64,000 nucleotides of DNA, taken from positions 868,001 to 932,000 of the forward strand of contig JAXRKN010000039.1 of NCBI GenBank assembly GCA_038502055.1, written 5' to 3'. This DNA comes from Tanytarsus gracilentus (Eukaryota > Arthropoda > Insecta > Diptera > Chironomidae). This document shows, one piece after another, positions 41,401-53,838 of the stretch (its first letter is position 1; each line of letters opens with the position of its first letter). Under the pieces are notes generated by a model. That model was not told where the DNA came from and searched no databases. It saw only the letters and a program-made list of their open reading frames with translations. Made by a program: the position numbers and the translations under genes.

Positions 41401-41990
41401 TGGCACAACCTGGAAGTCCAACTCGTGACTCACATCACGGCAGTCCGACCGATATGGACGCAGATAAGAACCGGCAAAGTCCAGGCATGACAGATCCTCA
41501 ATCAGGTGCATCGCGTGGCATGTTCTCGATGGCTGAGCAGGAAGAGGTAAAATTTACAATTTCTAAACCTTTGAAAATTAAACTAATCACTTTTATATTT
41601 TCAAAAAAGGTCGGTCAATTGCTTCAACAACCTCTAGCATTGGGTTATCTTGTTTCAACAGCTCCAACAGGTCGTATGCCATCATGGTTTTGGGCATCGT
41701 GTCCACATCTCGAAAGTGTTTGTCCTGTGTTCCTCAAAACCGCACTTCACATTCATTCGCCATCGGTTCATAAGGAGAACGATGACATCTACTTCAAGGA
41801 ACAGTCTTCGAGAATTGAACATCCACTCGACTCTAACACAACCGCTGATGTCCTTCGATATGTGCTGGAAGGATATAATGTACTATCGTGGCTTGCAATG
41901 GACTCTAATACTCACGATCGACTTTCATGCTTACCAGTTCATGTACAGATGCTAATGCAACTCTATCATTTACACACGGCACTAGCATAA
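29442..41990 (+). CDS. skd: Mediator subunit 13 (skuld), CDK8-module scaffold
   Basis: Sixteen coding exons: 29442-29510, 31047-31374, 31433-31517, 31575-31649, 31851-32248, 32315-32759, 33231-33341, 33472-33549, 34355-34894, 34953-35301, 37142-37504, 37558-39660, 39719-41125, 41182-41329, 41389-41546, 41610-41990. All phases fit and give 2345 residues. MED13 links the CDK8/cyclin C/MED12 module to core Mediator and has an Argonaute-like fold. The N-terminal domain is clear (NGASLEDCHTNFF, then KELWIFWYGEEPDLTDL and FSFAFFVHGDS). The middle is disordered, with a Gln run (~37731-37751). The C-terminal half has family blocks such as FCHCGFSAVINRR, RGPLTWREFHRLAGRG, LTGFGTAAAAEEF, IGRIGRIGHGELKGW and QQPLALGYLVSTA. 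A coiled-coil gene is nested in intron 10. AATAAA lies at 42754-42759. Confidence 0.96.
29511..31046 (+). other. MED13 intron 1
   Basis: This 1.5-kb intron separates the 23-codon first coding exon from exon 2. It is unusually long for the gene and contains CT/GA tracts (30590-30620) and ACAT/TGTACA repeats, compatible with regulatory sequence. No open frame with splice or domain support was found. Confidence 0.6.
35453..36871 (-). CDS. Nested intronless coiled-coil protein
   Basis: The gene lies wholly inside MED13 intron 10 (35302-37141) on the opposite strand and has no intron. From the ATG at 36871 (MADFHLMNYKKLNREQQ) it encodes 472 residues; an upstream ATG at 36925 would add 18 hydrophobic-rich residues and is less likely. 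Residues ~20-400 are almost entirely charged heptad-like helix rich in Glu, Lys and Leu with very few Pro, indicating a long coiled coil. The last ~75 residues are acidic and Ser-rich with a CC pair. No globular domain is visible, so a kinetochore, spindle, SMC-like or cilium-associated role cannot be chosen between. ATTAAA (35407-35402, minus) is a possible polyadenylation signal. Lack of introns would suit a retrocopy. Confidence 0.8.
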   Translation of the reverse strand: MADFHLMNYKKLNREQQVEHYKWLTKNANILKELRDQKQSHCDEYWNIAKSKRKKIEENLEYLLTLKKRVGEKRAERQVLSDIISDMKDVAQELETNLKELDPEVDQIHNYCQNVDQRNEDMKNNVAKCFEEVDELKLELMIDDEIKKADVEAAKSQYEQRTQSYETTKEMYTEKCRKIEELLSQKIEAVNELRELTLDDITAKKEDKVADKERLKKILDDKKSELHGRKIELNELREKISQMTKLVEEGKAVVEKKTERNKIKSKELENYELLFSKSVTTKFKDEMAKMDVLNKTGCNTLRDMIKQIEVLTEKKTQMEDSINAYQQQFKLMELEKEDIHKRIKKAEHSIETYKDEFELLPHYEKDKIEAGQEKIEKLSKEIQEMKVTCVKKIREVSSDENMVKRFNDYFDDDSSVYSEAESNAAPAESPDSSSCCSDKLSNTANLFKVTNVKEGDVLDPVSSNENIHNKEQ

Positions 41991-43907
41991 GCTGAACAGT
42001 AATTAACAAGATGAAAAGTGAAAGAAGGATTTAAGTTATTGAAGAATTATTTAATTTTAAATTAATGAACAATTTATGAAGGGGTGATGAAAAGGAGGAA
42101 TCGATATTAAACAATGCGCAGCCTTTTCATCGTCACTCATAAAAACACTAATTAATTTTCAAGAAAATTAAAAAGAGAAAAATCTGAAATCTGTGATAAC
42201 TTAGAGATTTTTAAAGTCTACTTAAGAAATGAAAAAAGTTGTAATGATGAAAATCTCTATAGTATTTTATTACTGTCAAGATTGAAAACTAACTTTTGTA
42301 TGTAAATAAGGGCAAGCACGCAAAAAAATGTAGGCGAATCTTCCTTTTTGATTTCCAAAAGTATAAAAGTTACATTGGGTTGAAAAATGCCCTAATCGAT
42401 TTATGAGATTAACGAAATGTTCACACGTATGGAGAGATTTCTCTCTAAACTTCTACAAAGAAAAATGTCGTCGGTTCAATTTTAAAAAATTTCTCAAATT
42501 TTAAGTTTAATTTTTTTTCTTTGGCAATATTTTATGTAATGAAATTTTTTCATATCCTTTTTTGGATATTTTTCCAATTTTTAAGATTAAAGATGACGAT
42601 GGGAAATTCAATTTTATTACTTAGACAGTGAGACGACAAAAAAAATTTTGTGTACATAAAACAGGAATTAGTAGAAATTATTAAAAAAATTGTATAGAAG
42701 ACAGATAAATTATTTTAATTGATGCGACCGAGTATTAACTTAAAAAGCTGAAAAATAAAGAAGAAAAGAATGAAGAATGGTATTAAATGAAAATAATATT
42801 GAGTTTTTTTAAATCTAAGATTTTATTACAGATCCTTGATTCTAATACACCTCATGTTTACTTATGTCATTTATTTAGGTTTGCAAATTTCAGTAATTAT
42901 CTTTTCCCAAGTTTTCATTAATTATTTCAAACCCCTTGAAAGTTTTAACTTTTTGCTAATTTTTTAGCTCTAACAATTGTTTAATTTTAATTGAAGAAAC
43001 TCAACAACACTTCCATTGAACTTTAATGATTAAAGCATGAATGAGTTACCTGCCAGTCATTCATTAAATCAAATTTTACAGTTCCATGGCATTGAGTGGC
43101 AAAAAAATAATGTATAGGTCTTCATTAATGTAACTAAAAAATATTGGAGGGCTCTTCAGATTTTTTTGTTACGACTTAATTTATAATTGAGATTCTTAAG
43201 TTCTTAATTCGTGGCAGAATAATTTTTAAAAAACATGTTTGTAATCAATATGCGGAAGAAAAATTTAAAAAATTTTAATTAACGTTTCAAGCTTGACTAA
43301 ACTTCAAGGTTGCTGCCCTTTTTCGTCACTTTAAAGAGTTTGTGATATTTTGACTTTTGGCAAATTAAGCAAACTTAATTAGGAAAGAGATTCGCGAATT
43401 GTTATTTTAAAAATTTAAAAAAAAATATTTTTTGATGACTTGCAAAAAATAACAAATTTAATTAATTTAAGCTCCCCTTTCTCTACCCATATACGTGCCA
43501 ATAATTGACCATCACTAAAGCCTTGGACGAATTAATGTTGCTTGCTAATTTTTCAACAACTCTTTTCTTAAATTTCTCATCATCTTCTGCTTCATTGTTT
43601 TCCGTAATTCGATCACGTCGGATATATTGTTTTGGAATATGCAAAATTTTCTTTTCATACTTAAAGAAAAGTTAATGAAATTTTATATTCAGCAAAAAAT
43701 GGCCTTGAAATTTTGTATGGAGAAGAAAAAGTGAATTATTGGCGCTCGAAATGTGCGTAATTACTTTTTTGACTCAAGTGCGATTGAACTACTAAAAAAG
43801 AGATGGAAGTGGAACTGCAAAGAAAAAATCTTAAGGCTGGTCAGTTGCTGATTTCCTCTCGAACGCGCAAGTCGAGTTACTTTTAATTCACCGATTTATT
43901 TAAAAAA
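41991..43907. other. MED13 3' UTR and intergenic region before the lipase
   Basis: The MED13 3' UTR probably runs to just past the AATAAA at 42754-42759. The rest is AT-rich with no open frame of note and should contain the lipase promoter close to 43.9 kb. Nothing else recognised. Confidence 0.5.
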
Positions 43908-45627
43908 ATGTTACAAAAAGCGAGTGTGGTGATTTTCATAATTTTAGCTGGTAAATTAATAATTTGAAAGAGTTAAAAATTAAATTATCAAATTAATTAA
44001 GTGTTGCTTAAATTTTTTTCAAATCTTACCTTCAGAGAAAAAAATAAAGAAGTAGAAAATTTTTTTCTTCCTTCATTAATAATTCCAATATCTTAGAAAT
44101 CGCAGACGCAATCATAAAATTATTTTTTAAATGAATCTCGCAATAAATGAACATAAAAAGAAGATCTAAAGTGATCGAAATGCGTTTCTTACTGATCATC
44201 TTATGCATAAATTTTATTCCCTCAGGAAGAGAAAAAAAAATTAATAAAAATTCCGTTACTTTTATAACTTTTTGCAGTGATCATTCGGAAGAGTTCAGCA
44301 TTTTTGAATTTCAGCAACTTTAGTCGATTAAACGTGAAATTTTATCATGGGTAAGATTTTGTATTAAAAAATTAACTTTTTCTATTTAACAAAAAATTAA
44401 TAAAATAATTTAATCTTAAAATATACAAAAATATTAATTGAATGGTTTTGTCAAGATTTAATTAGTAAAACAATAATTTTAAATGACATAACTGGTTTAA
44501 ATTGACACCACGTATTGACGGTCATTTTAAACTGCAAAAAAACTAGATTTATCAATAGCAATAGATAAAAACAGCATTAATTATTTCTCTTTTTCTTTAG
44601 CACAAACTCAAAAGTCTTTACTCAGTACCACATGTCAAACATTACACAACTTTTCTCGGATAAACATTTCGACAACTCTAGAATTACAGCAATGTATGTT
44701 TTTGGCTGGACACAATCACCAGCTGGAGATACATCGAGGCAATTGATTGATGCTTATATTGATAGAGGAGATCATAATTTTTTGGTTCTCGATTGGAGCG
44801 ACTATTCGGTGGGTCTTTACGTGCCAGTGCTCGTTAAAATTTCACAAATCTCTAGGATGATGGGAAGAGTGCTCACAAAGTTATTTAGAAAAGGCTTGAA
44901 TGATAAACATTTTCACTGTATCGGACATAGTTTCGGTGCACATTCATGTGGCATAATTGGACGAGAAGTTATTGCGGTTAGCAATAGAAAATTCAAACTT
45001 GGAAGGTGAGGGTGAATAAAATTTTTTAGAATGATAAAAAATTCGTTTAATTTTTCATAGAATTACTGGATTGGATCCTGCTAGACCGAAGTTCTTCCCT
45101 GCAATTTATGAAAGTCCACTTAGCCCCAAAGACGCTGTTTTTGTGGATACAATTCAGGCAGAGAATTTTTGGGTTGGCACAAATACGACGTCTTTGGGTC
45201 ACGCGACATTTTTACCAAACGGAGCAAATTTACAGCCAGGATGCCCTAAACCAAGTTTAAAAGGTTTATTTAATATAATTAGCAGTGAGTATTTTTGAGT
45301 TATGTTTGAAGTTTTTAATGTCCTTAATTATTTTCAGACTGGTGTTCGCACTTTTCTGCAGTTAGATACTACATCGACACTATCTACAAACCTGACTTAT
45401 TTCCTTCAAAACGATGTTCAAGTTGGACTAAATTTCAGAGTGGAGCATGCAACAATAATCCTGTAAATTTTATGGGCTTCGCAGCAAGTCCAAGCGTGAG
45501 AGGCGTTTTTTTTGTGAAATTCGATGTGAACCAAAATTATGATGGAATTGAAATTTTTAATTTTATTATGTCGAGAGTAGCGTCACTAATTGGAGATATT
45601 TTGAGCTTTGATTTTCATCTAGTTTAA
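43908..45627 (+). CDS. Secreted lipase of the pancreatic-lipase/yolk-protein family
   Basis: Five exons (43908-43950, 44278-44350, 44601-45005, 45061-45284, 45338-45627) join to 344 residues. The family hydrolyses triacylglycerols or phospholipids outside cells. The N-terminus (MLQKASVVIFIILA) is a hydrophobic signal peptide split by the first intron. The alpha/beta-hydrolase core is clear: VKFYHG strand, nucleophile elbow GHSFGAH with Ser149, Asp179 in TGLDPARP, and His253 in NWCSHFSAVRYY. All three catalytic residues are present, so this should be an active enzyme, not a yolk protein that has lost the triad. The lid and beta-9 region is short, as in many insect members. The substrate cannot be read from sequence. 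AATAAA lies at 45771-45776. Confidence 0.92.
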
Positions 45628-46455
45628 AGATAATTTATTTAAAAATGCCATTATGTAAAAATATAACCCGAGTTTGACTCTCTAAAACTGCCAACTAATT
45701 TTAAATTGTTTCTTGTTAAATTTTTAATTTATTTATTTTCATAGAAAATATTTTTAAAAAAGACTAAAAAAATAAATTAATATAAATTCTGTAAAAAATT
45801 TAAAAAAAATTTTCAATAATTTATTAGACATGAATAAAAAATCGAGTTTTCTCATTTAAAAATTTCAACTTTCAATGTAATTAATAGATGTTGAGTTAGC
45901 AAAAAGAAGAAATGAAATAAAAAATAATCAACAAGATCAAACTTTTGAAATTAATTTTATTGTTTTAAAAATTGAGTCAACGATGAATCGAAAAATTTAC
46001 TTCACTTTCACAAATAAGAGTACAAAAGAATTAAATCTCGACTATTATTAAATTAATTTGAGACACTTGAAATATTTAAAAATATTGAAACGGCTACATA
46101 CAACGTGAGCTCAGATCAGCGCAGCTTTCGCTCCTTCATAAAGTTGACTGATTTTTGCAAAACACATTTTTGGCGCTAAGCATTTTATTCGATTCAACTT
46201 ACAAAAAAAAGACTGGAGCAAAATTAATTAAACAAAAAAACCTTTTAAAAACAACATTTGGATAATTTTCGTTGTTAAAACTCATAAAAGGTATGTAGAG
46301 CACTGATATAATATGAAGTACACTCGAAATTTGAGATAATTTGGCGAATTCCGTGAAAATATTTAAAATCACAGTAAATGGCCATGCTTTTTTAATTTAA
46401 TTATCTTTCCTTAGCTACTCGTCTATTATACTTCCATTGTATACTCGTCTAAAGG

Positions 46456-46718
46456 ATGCCGTCTGTTTCGTACTATCTATGGTTCGCACTGCTTTTGGTG
46501 GCATTTTTCGAAAGTAAAGTTAATTATTTTTAATGGTTATTTTTAGGTTAAATTAAATTTGTATTTTTTTAGATGTAAATTGCTATCAAAATGGTGACCT
46601 TTACGTTGATGAATATGGAGAATATTCAATAGATAACATGCATCAAATTGCAGCTTTGGTGTTTTACTTCCTTGGCGCTCTCACTACACTTTTGATCATC
46701 GCAGCTGTAAAACTGTAA
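46456..46718 (+). CDS. Small secreted or single-pass membrane protein, 67 residues
   Basis: Two exons (46456-46513 and 46573-46718) around a 59-bp intron with GTAAAG donor and TTTTTTTAG acceptor encode 67 residues. The N-terminus MPSVSYYLWFALLLVAFFE is a typical signal sequence. A short acidic, Tyr-rich stretch (YQNGDLYVDEYGEYSIDN) follows, then a hydrophobic helix (AALVFYFLGALTTLLIIAA) and a C-terminal VKL. This is compatible with a type I mini-protein displaying ~25 extracellular residues, or a hairpin of two membrane segments. AATAAA is at 46817-46822. No family is recognised. Signal peptide, intron, membrane helix and polyadenylation signal together argue for a real gene, but transcript support is lacking. 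Confidence 0.6.
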
Positions 46719-46822
46719 AGGCATTCAAAAAGGAAACTTTACCGATTCGCAACTCTTATGGTAACAACATTTAATAATTTATGATTCAAAGCAAAAGCAT
46801 GTAAACAAAGCCAGAAAATAAA

Positions 46823-49800
46823 TGGCAATTTTTTAAAATGTAACTTTAATAAATCTAAAGGAGACAAAAGTCAAAACTAAATCATTAACAAACTCTTTCT
46901 ATTCCAACTTCAAAGTCACTTTAGAAATTTCCATCTGTTGTCCATCAGTTTTGGTTCACAAAAGAATCGTAAAATTTTCTATTTAACATTTGTGCACATG
47001 CCGAAAATAATTAAAACTAGCCAGCAACTCATTTTCATTCAATGATAAAATGCAAAAATTTTAATTAATTTCGCTATGCTTTCTCTATGCTTTATCCCGT
47101 AAAATTTTAATGTACACGTTCACCCCAAAATTTAAACTTGATGGGGTGCAACTTGATATCAATTATTCATACTATTTTCTCACAGCGGATATTTATAACC
47201 ATTTGAGAGAGAGAGTGAGATGCTCAATGCTCAGTGCGGACATTGTCGCAATAGGAATTGAATGGACGAAATGTTTTGAGTTTATCGCCGTGATAAAACC
47301 AAAAATGCAAGGGATGAAAATTTACTTTTATATTCCAACATTTAAACTTTTAAAAATATTCCATTCCTTGATAAAATCCTACTATACTACGGCATTTTGA
47401 TGTAATCTACATAGTTTTTGTTCCTTTCGTTGTCTGTTCTCTCTCCCTAAATTGTCGAGGATTATTTGAGTGCCAATACAAATTTGCTGTTTCAATGTTT
47501 AAACTTTGTTGAAAAAGAAAAGGATTAGAAAAAGAGGAGTTTGATGAACTACTAAGTGGTTTCGATTTGGAGTGTCGAGTGACCACTCTTGCAAACAATA
47601 AAAATTCTGTAAATAGGAAAATGATGAGTGTTTGATGGACGTTGATGTGAAAAATTTTAAACACTCGAGACGCGGCAAGATATTTTTTCTCACTTCAATG
47701 ACGTGAAAATGAATGATGAAAATAATTTTAATCTCCACAGGACATTCCTTTCATTCACGTGTCCTTCAAAATGAAATATGAAAAATTATCACATTTTCAT
47801 AAATATTTCACTCCGATTCTAATCTCAAAGACAATCAATAATTTTCAAATATATTCTCTTTGTATACACTCGAGTGTCCACCCTTACAAACATCCATCAC
47901 ATATGAATAAAATTTTCATCTTTCGCATGAAATAATGAGAGCGATAATGGAACATAAAAGAATGATAAATTTCGTGTAATCAATAAAAATCTCACACATA
48001 TGAAAAATTTTCCACCCTTGAAAATATTCAAAAATAAAAAAATACTTTGTAAGTGCAATTTAGCGAAATTATTTGCAGAAAATTTTCATTCAATATTTTT
48101 CTCGGTTTAGAGGCAAAAATTTATCATTTGATGTAAAATTTTTATAATGTGTTAAATTTTTTACAAATCAATCAAAATTATTTACAGAAATTTCATGTGG
48201 AGTTGATTAAAATTGAAAATATTCAAATGAAAATTTAAATGTGTGCTGCTTTCCTGGAGCGGATATTGAAAAAATTAAACTAGTTCAAATTTAGAGTTCT
48301 TCTCTAAATTCCCCTGTAATTTTGATTTTATGCTCGTTATATGCAAATAAAATAAAATTTCTTCAACTAATGATGTATGTAAGGTTGTGAGATACTTTTA
48401 AGAAAAAATTATTTCCTTTTTATCTTTTTCGTTTAACTTTAAAATAGTCTAAAGAAGATTTAAACTCAACATCTTAATTACATCTTTCTCTCGCATTCAT
48501 TTAATCTCTAAAATGTGAAAAAGGATTTAACGAAAGTTAATGAGAAGAAAATTTCCTTCATGACGCACACACGCAATTAGGATTTGAATAAAAAAAATAA
48601 TTTCCACACGTCATTATCGAGAAAGCGACGCATTGTTATCGACGACTTATGCAAATTAGGAAAATTAAATTGACGCGAGTTTTTATGTTGTTAGAGTTAA
48701 TGCCACATATCGTGAAGAGGATTAAAGAATCTTAATTAGCTGACAATCATGAGTGAGCAACTTTTTTGGAACATAAAAATTGAATAAAAAGAAACTTAAA
48801 TAATTTTTCAATAAGATTTTCCATTTTAATTTTATGCATTGAAATTTTTACGCTCAAGGCATCGAAACATGTCCAAGTCCACATTTCAATCTATTTTAAT
48901 TTGAAAATATTGCGCTAAAATTCCTTGAGGCGATTGCATTGATGCACTCACATATGTGCAATATTAAGGGGTTGACATTGTGTGGTGGATTAATTGCAGA
49001 AATATCTTTTTTGCGTTGATTATAAATTCATAAAGTAAATTTTATATGTTTTGTTGCATGCGAGATAAAATTCACTTTTTGTAATCTCCCTTGAGGTTAT
49101 GAGGTTGGGACTTGGGATGATGCGGACTTTGTATTTGCAATTAATTAAGCGAAATGGTGAATCCATGGTGATGGCTTTGTGAGAAAAGTTATTTGAAATA
49201 TTTTTGCTTAAAATCGATGTTTGAATTTAATAATTTTTATGTTTTAAACTTTTTAATCGAAAAAAATTCATAATTTCATCCTTTTTATACAAATTTATAA
49301 ATACTTTGTTTTTCAGATCACAATCAAATTCTTTCTAGAGAAAAGAAGTGACAAAGTAGTAAAAATGTATGTTCTGCTTTTGACTTGTTTTATGATTTTC
49401 AATCTCAAAATTTACTTTGTATAGCTTCAATATTTATTCAGTTGGTTTTGCCGAAAAATTTATGCAGCTGGAAAATTTGCAACAATGTAAAGCCTTTTTG
49501 AAATTCATGTGCTCAACTCTCGGTTGCTTTACAATGTAATAACGAAAGAGAAGCGAAATTAAAAACTTTATCGAAGTTTTGCACTTTCTGTGTCATAAAC
49601 TTTGCCATTTAGCTACAACGAGAGAGTATTTTGTACATTTAGAACAGAAAATTGGCTGGATTTTCATAATTAAATGCGAACACGATAATAAGAAGAAAAG
49701 AGAATTTGGAGGAGTTCTGGAGGAAATTAAATTTTACTGTAATCAAGCGAAAATTTATGAATTTAAATTAAATTTTTTTGTAATTTTTAACACTTGAAAT

Positions 49801-52800
49801 ATTTTTTAAAATATTAGAAATTTTGAACGAAAATTTTATCAAAATTTAAATTTTCCATTTCGTCAATTATAAAATTTCTTCCTTCACAGTTCAGCGTCAT
49901 AAAATTTAAAACCATACACACCACCGCTGCATGACATTAGAAAGAATATCTTCATCTTCAATATATTCATGCTATGCATGCATGGTGCTATAAAAAATAA
50001 AAAGCATCACAATGTGCTGTTTGTGCGGAAAATCCGAAATGATTAAATTTTTCCATCCATTCACTTGCTAATGATTTTCTCTCAATTCTCTCCTGTCATG
50101 CTTAAAATGGCATCATCACATACAGACAGCCAGCTTATGATGCGCATCAAGGCAGCATAGAAAGTTTAACGACTAATAGTTAAAAATTTCATTTTCGTGA
50201 TTATGCAAATTTTTTTTGCCATGTTGTGTATGAAAATTTCTCTGCACGACCATGACCTGATAGCTGATTATTTTTCCGGATAATTTAATTAAAAGTTGTC
50301 GGAAAAAAAAGTTTTTCGTTTTGACAATGCTGAAAAATTAAAAATCATCTACTGAATTTTAGCAAATTTTATTTTTAAATTTTTTGACTAGGAAATTTAA
50401 TTTTCCACCACACATTTTATGGAAAAAAAAACTTTTTCCATTTGAGCTGACTTCAATTGGTAAAATTTTCCTCTTTTCATTTTTATTTTGCAAATAAATG
50501 TCACGCAAGAACAATTCAGTGACTGACTCTCTGTGTCTTTCATAACAATCAATCTATTTTTGTCATATATGACGACGACAACAAGAGTTAACACAATAGA
50601 CGAAAAAAAAGGAAAATTCAAAAGGGTTAGAAGCGTGGACAATGGCTATGAGAAAAAATTCCAGGGGAATCAATTAATTTTCATTTCATGGAATTTCCTG
50701 CACACGCTGAAAGTGGCGAAAATAATTGAAAAATTGAAAACGAATTGAAAGGTTTTAGAGATCTCGCGATCGAGATATGTAGACAAGTCAATTACTTTAT
50801 TGCGAAATTCCACTCGCATTTCAATGGACGCGATGTGACATTAATCACAAAATTTTAGTGAGAAGAGTGACAAGAGATTGCGAGAAAATTCTGAAGATGG
50901 AAATTTTTTTTTTAAATTTTTAATTCATAAATTTTTAAATCTGATTTTAATCAAAAACTTTAAAATTAATTTTTAAAACTTTTCACATCCCTTGATCAAT
51001 CCATATTTTTCTCTCCACGACACAATGTCCGGAGTATGCGGCTATTCACTCACGGTCACATATAGAAATTGAACTCATACAGTCCATTAACTAAATTTAT
51101 TGTTTATATCAGTCAACGGAACGCCGACTCGAGTGATAGAAGTTTTGTAATTAATGAAAATTGCGTGTCTGTCAATTGAGAATTTTTAAAATCTGCTGAC
51201 ATTCGGAGATTTTCAAGTAGTCGACATTGAAGAACGATTTTATTGAGCAACTAGCTGGCGTTATTACAATTGTGCGTGCATAATGAGTTTAAAAAATAAT
51301 TCCATTATCGTAAAAAGAGATGCCTCTAATGAACTTCAGGCAACTTCTTTCATTAAAATAATACGCTAGAGGAAATAAAGTGCTTGTGAGTAATCAAAAG
51401 AAATTAAAACGCACTCGGCTTGCGATATTTAACCCTTTCCACCTACACTCAACACCGCGTTTATTTTTTTTATGATCCTATTTCAACTTGAAATGGTTTT
51501 AACTCATTTAAATCTTTATCAAACATTAACAGATCATTTTTCTTAGTCGTGTGAGCCTGCAGGGGTTAAAAAATTGAAATTTTTTATTGATAAAAATTCT
51601 TATATGGTTTTGAGTCTTTATTTTATTCTTCAGTTAATGTTAGGTGATGAATTAGTATTTTTTTTTGTTTCAACACAACAGCTTCATTGCTTTCATCCCC
51701 TCTCTTAAATATTTTCCACACAAACTCAGCGTTCGACTGTTGTTTCTTTCTTTTCCATACATTTCTAATGGTGGAGGGGATAGAATCAACACTGTGTAAC
51801 AAATAAATACATAGAACGCATCTCAGAAATTTGAATCACTACTGCATAGAAAATGTTGTTGAAGGCAATTGTGACTTTGATTTAGTTTCAATCTACAATA
51901 AAAATTTTTAAAATCGATTTGAAAAAAGTTTCATGCTTTATTGAACGAAAATTGACAATCGCATGTCAAATAAGTTTTGAAGTTATCTGATTTTTGGAAA
52001 AATTTAATCCAACTGAGACGAGGCCGCTAGAAAATAAAAATTTAAAGTTGCAATCTGGTGATTCTATTTGCAACGTTTGATCAAATGTTCATTTTGTATC
52101 AATTTTTAGGCTTTTATAAATTTAAAACCAATCAAATACGCTTTTTTTGGTTTCATTAAATATCTAAGATTACTTTCTTATTTTTCAAAGGAATATCAGC
52201 TTATTTTTTGTTTCGTGCGTTGAGATGACTTTCCAAATTTAAAAAAATTGTTAGTTTCAATTAAATTTTCCAATTAGTTAATTTGATTTAAATTGAAACC
52301 TTTAAATCACCAAAATATCATTAGAAATAAAAAGAAACATCACCGACAGTGTCGTGATTTCCTAATTAGATTTATCTCTTTATTCTCTTTTCTTTCTTTC
52401 TTTCGTCAGTAGTTTTAATTTACACCAGCGTGGTTAATTAAATGTTTGATGAGAGGCACTTTTGTGGAACGATTTTAACATCACTCTAATGATTTTTTAA
52501 AATGCTCAATTTACATCTCATTTAAGTGCGTTTCTAATCAATTTTCTAATTTTAACCCTGAAACTTTTTACACACATTCCATAATTTTTTAAAGTTAAAA
52601 TTTGAAGAGAGAAAAAATATTTCCAGGTGTTTAATATTTTTTTTTAATAAAACGTTTGACAATTTTTTACGTTGTCACGATGACGAGTTTTGCAAAATTT
52701 CGCAATGAATATTCATGAAGAATTTTCTTTCTTTTTATTATTCATCGATTTCAACCCTTTCATTAACTCCACATGAACAGATAGTCAAAGTCATGGATTT

Positions 52801-53169
52801 TCCATTAATTTTTTTCAAACCGAATTTTTTTTGTTAACGGTTTTAAAGTTGACAAATATTTTACTCAAAAAATATCATACTAAAGAAAAAACAAATTGCT
52901 TCCTTCGTATGTAAGAAAAATTACACTCAATTGTGTCATCGGAAATAAGAAGAAAATTCTCCAGTAAAATAAATTGATTGAGATAACTCACGAAGAAAAA
53001 AATACATTCTGAACTCTATCAAAATGAAGATAATTTCCTGTAAATAAATTTATTCTCATTAACCACTCACACACATCAGAAAAAATTGATGACGCCGCAT
53101 GTTACTTAAACATTTTTTCTCACTCGAATTTATAGCTCTTTTACTGAAAATGAAACAAGAAGCAAACAT
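46823..53169. other. Long AT-rich intergenic region without a convincing gene
   Basis: About 6.3 kb with only short low-complexity open frames. The two longest (47110-47400 plus, 96 codons; 47407-47664 minus, 85 codons) lack domains and a supported gene model. No tRNA-, snRNA- or repeat-like structure was recognised by eye. It separates protein-coding genes on the left from the Pol III cluster on the right. Confidence 0.45.
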
Positions 53170-53250
53170 GCCATCGTGTCCGAGTGGTTAAGGAGACTGA
53201 CTTGAAATCAGTTGCGTTCGCGCGCAAAGGTTCGAATCCTTTCGATGGCG
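53170..53250 (+). tRNA. tRNA-Ser (anticodon TGA)
   Basis: The acceptor stem GCCATCG pairs perfectly with CGATGGC, followed by discriminator G as expected for serine. The A box TGGTTAAGGAGA, a seven-base anticodon loop CTTGAAA closed by CTGA/TCAG (anticodon TGA at 53203-53205), a long variable arm typical of tRNA-Ser (TGCG/CGCA), and the B box GGTTCGAATCC are all present. A T-run terminator follows at 53256-53261. No intron. It reads UCA codons. Confidence 0.97.
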
Positions 53251-53718
53251 TTATCTTTTTTGTTTTTTTGAAAACTTTTTTTATGGAAATTAACAAAAAT
53301 ATTTTAATAAAATTATCAAAAATTAATTGCTTGCCAATTTATGGTTATTATTTTAATAACACATCACTGAATTTTTAATCTCTTTTGCTTAAAACTAATT
53401 AAGTGCGAAATTTGATTTCAACAAATCCATTTTTCCTATCGCTGAGTAATCCATTACGTGCGCAAATATTTTGCTAAATTTACTGATTTTTATCATCATC
53501 ATTTTGAGTATTTTCACCCTCACAATTTTTTGTTGAAAATAATTTAATTTTGAGCCTATAAATGCGTGCGTTCATTCAATCATTTCTATGTGAGATGCGT
53601 TTTTCACATGATTGATTACCAGTGGAATGATTTGTTGATTTCATGTCCAAAATTGGTTTTAGTTAGTAAATTTTTTAAAAATATTCATTCAAGTTGTGAT
53701 TCTGTTACAGCTTCTCTC

Positions 53719-53838
53719 GTCAACGATCATACCATGTTGAAAACACCAGTTCTCGTCCGATCACTGAAGTTAAGCAACATCGGGCGTAGTTAGTACTTAG
53801 ATGGGTGACCGCTTGGGAACGCTACGTGTTGTTGGCAT
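53719..53838 (+). rRNA. 5S ribosomal RNA gene
   Basis: A 120-nt match to eukaryotic 5S rRNA, including TTCTCGTCCGATCAC, TAAGCAAC, GTTAGTACTTAGATGGG and GACCGCTTGGGAAC; the last two belong to the internal control region bound by TFIIIA. The terminal helix pairs GTCAAC with GTTGGC (one G-U). Compared with the insect consensus as remembered, helices II, III and the IV/V arm carry changes on both strands that keep pairing (ATGTTG/CAACAT, CAG/CTG, CGTAG/CTACG). A T-run (53843-53849) follows as a terminator. It is a single copy here, not a tandem array. Confidence 0.92.

Noticed and set aside
47110..47400. 96-codon plus-strand frame
   Set aside because: No recognised domain, no signal or splice context, and AT-rich composition like neighbouring non-coding DNA.
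47407..47664. 85-codon minus-strand frame with a hydrophobic start and Ser-rich middle
   Set aside because: The start is not an ATG, no clear donor closes it, and an overlapping frame is equally open. It could be an exon but the evidence is too weak.
50115..50155. miR-2-like string (CAGCCAGCTT.TGATG.GC)
   Set aside because: The seed region of miR-2 is not preserved and the only hairpin (GCATCAT/ATGATGC) is too short for a precursor.
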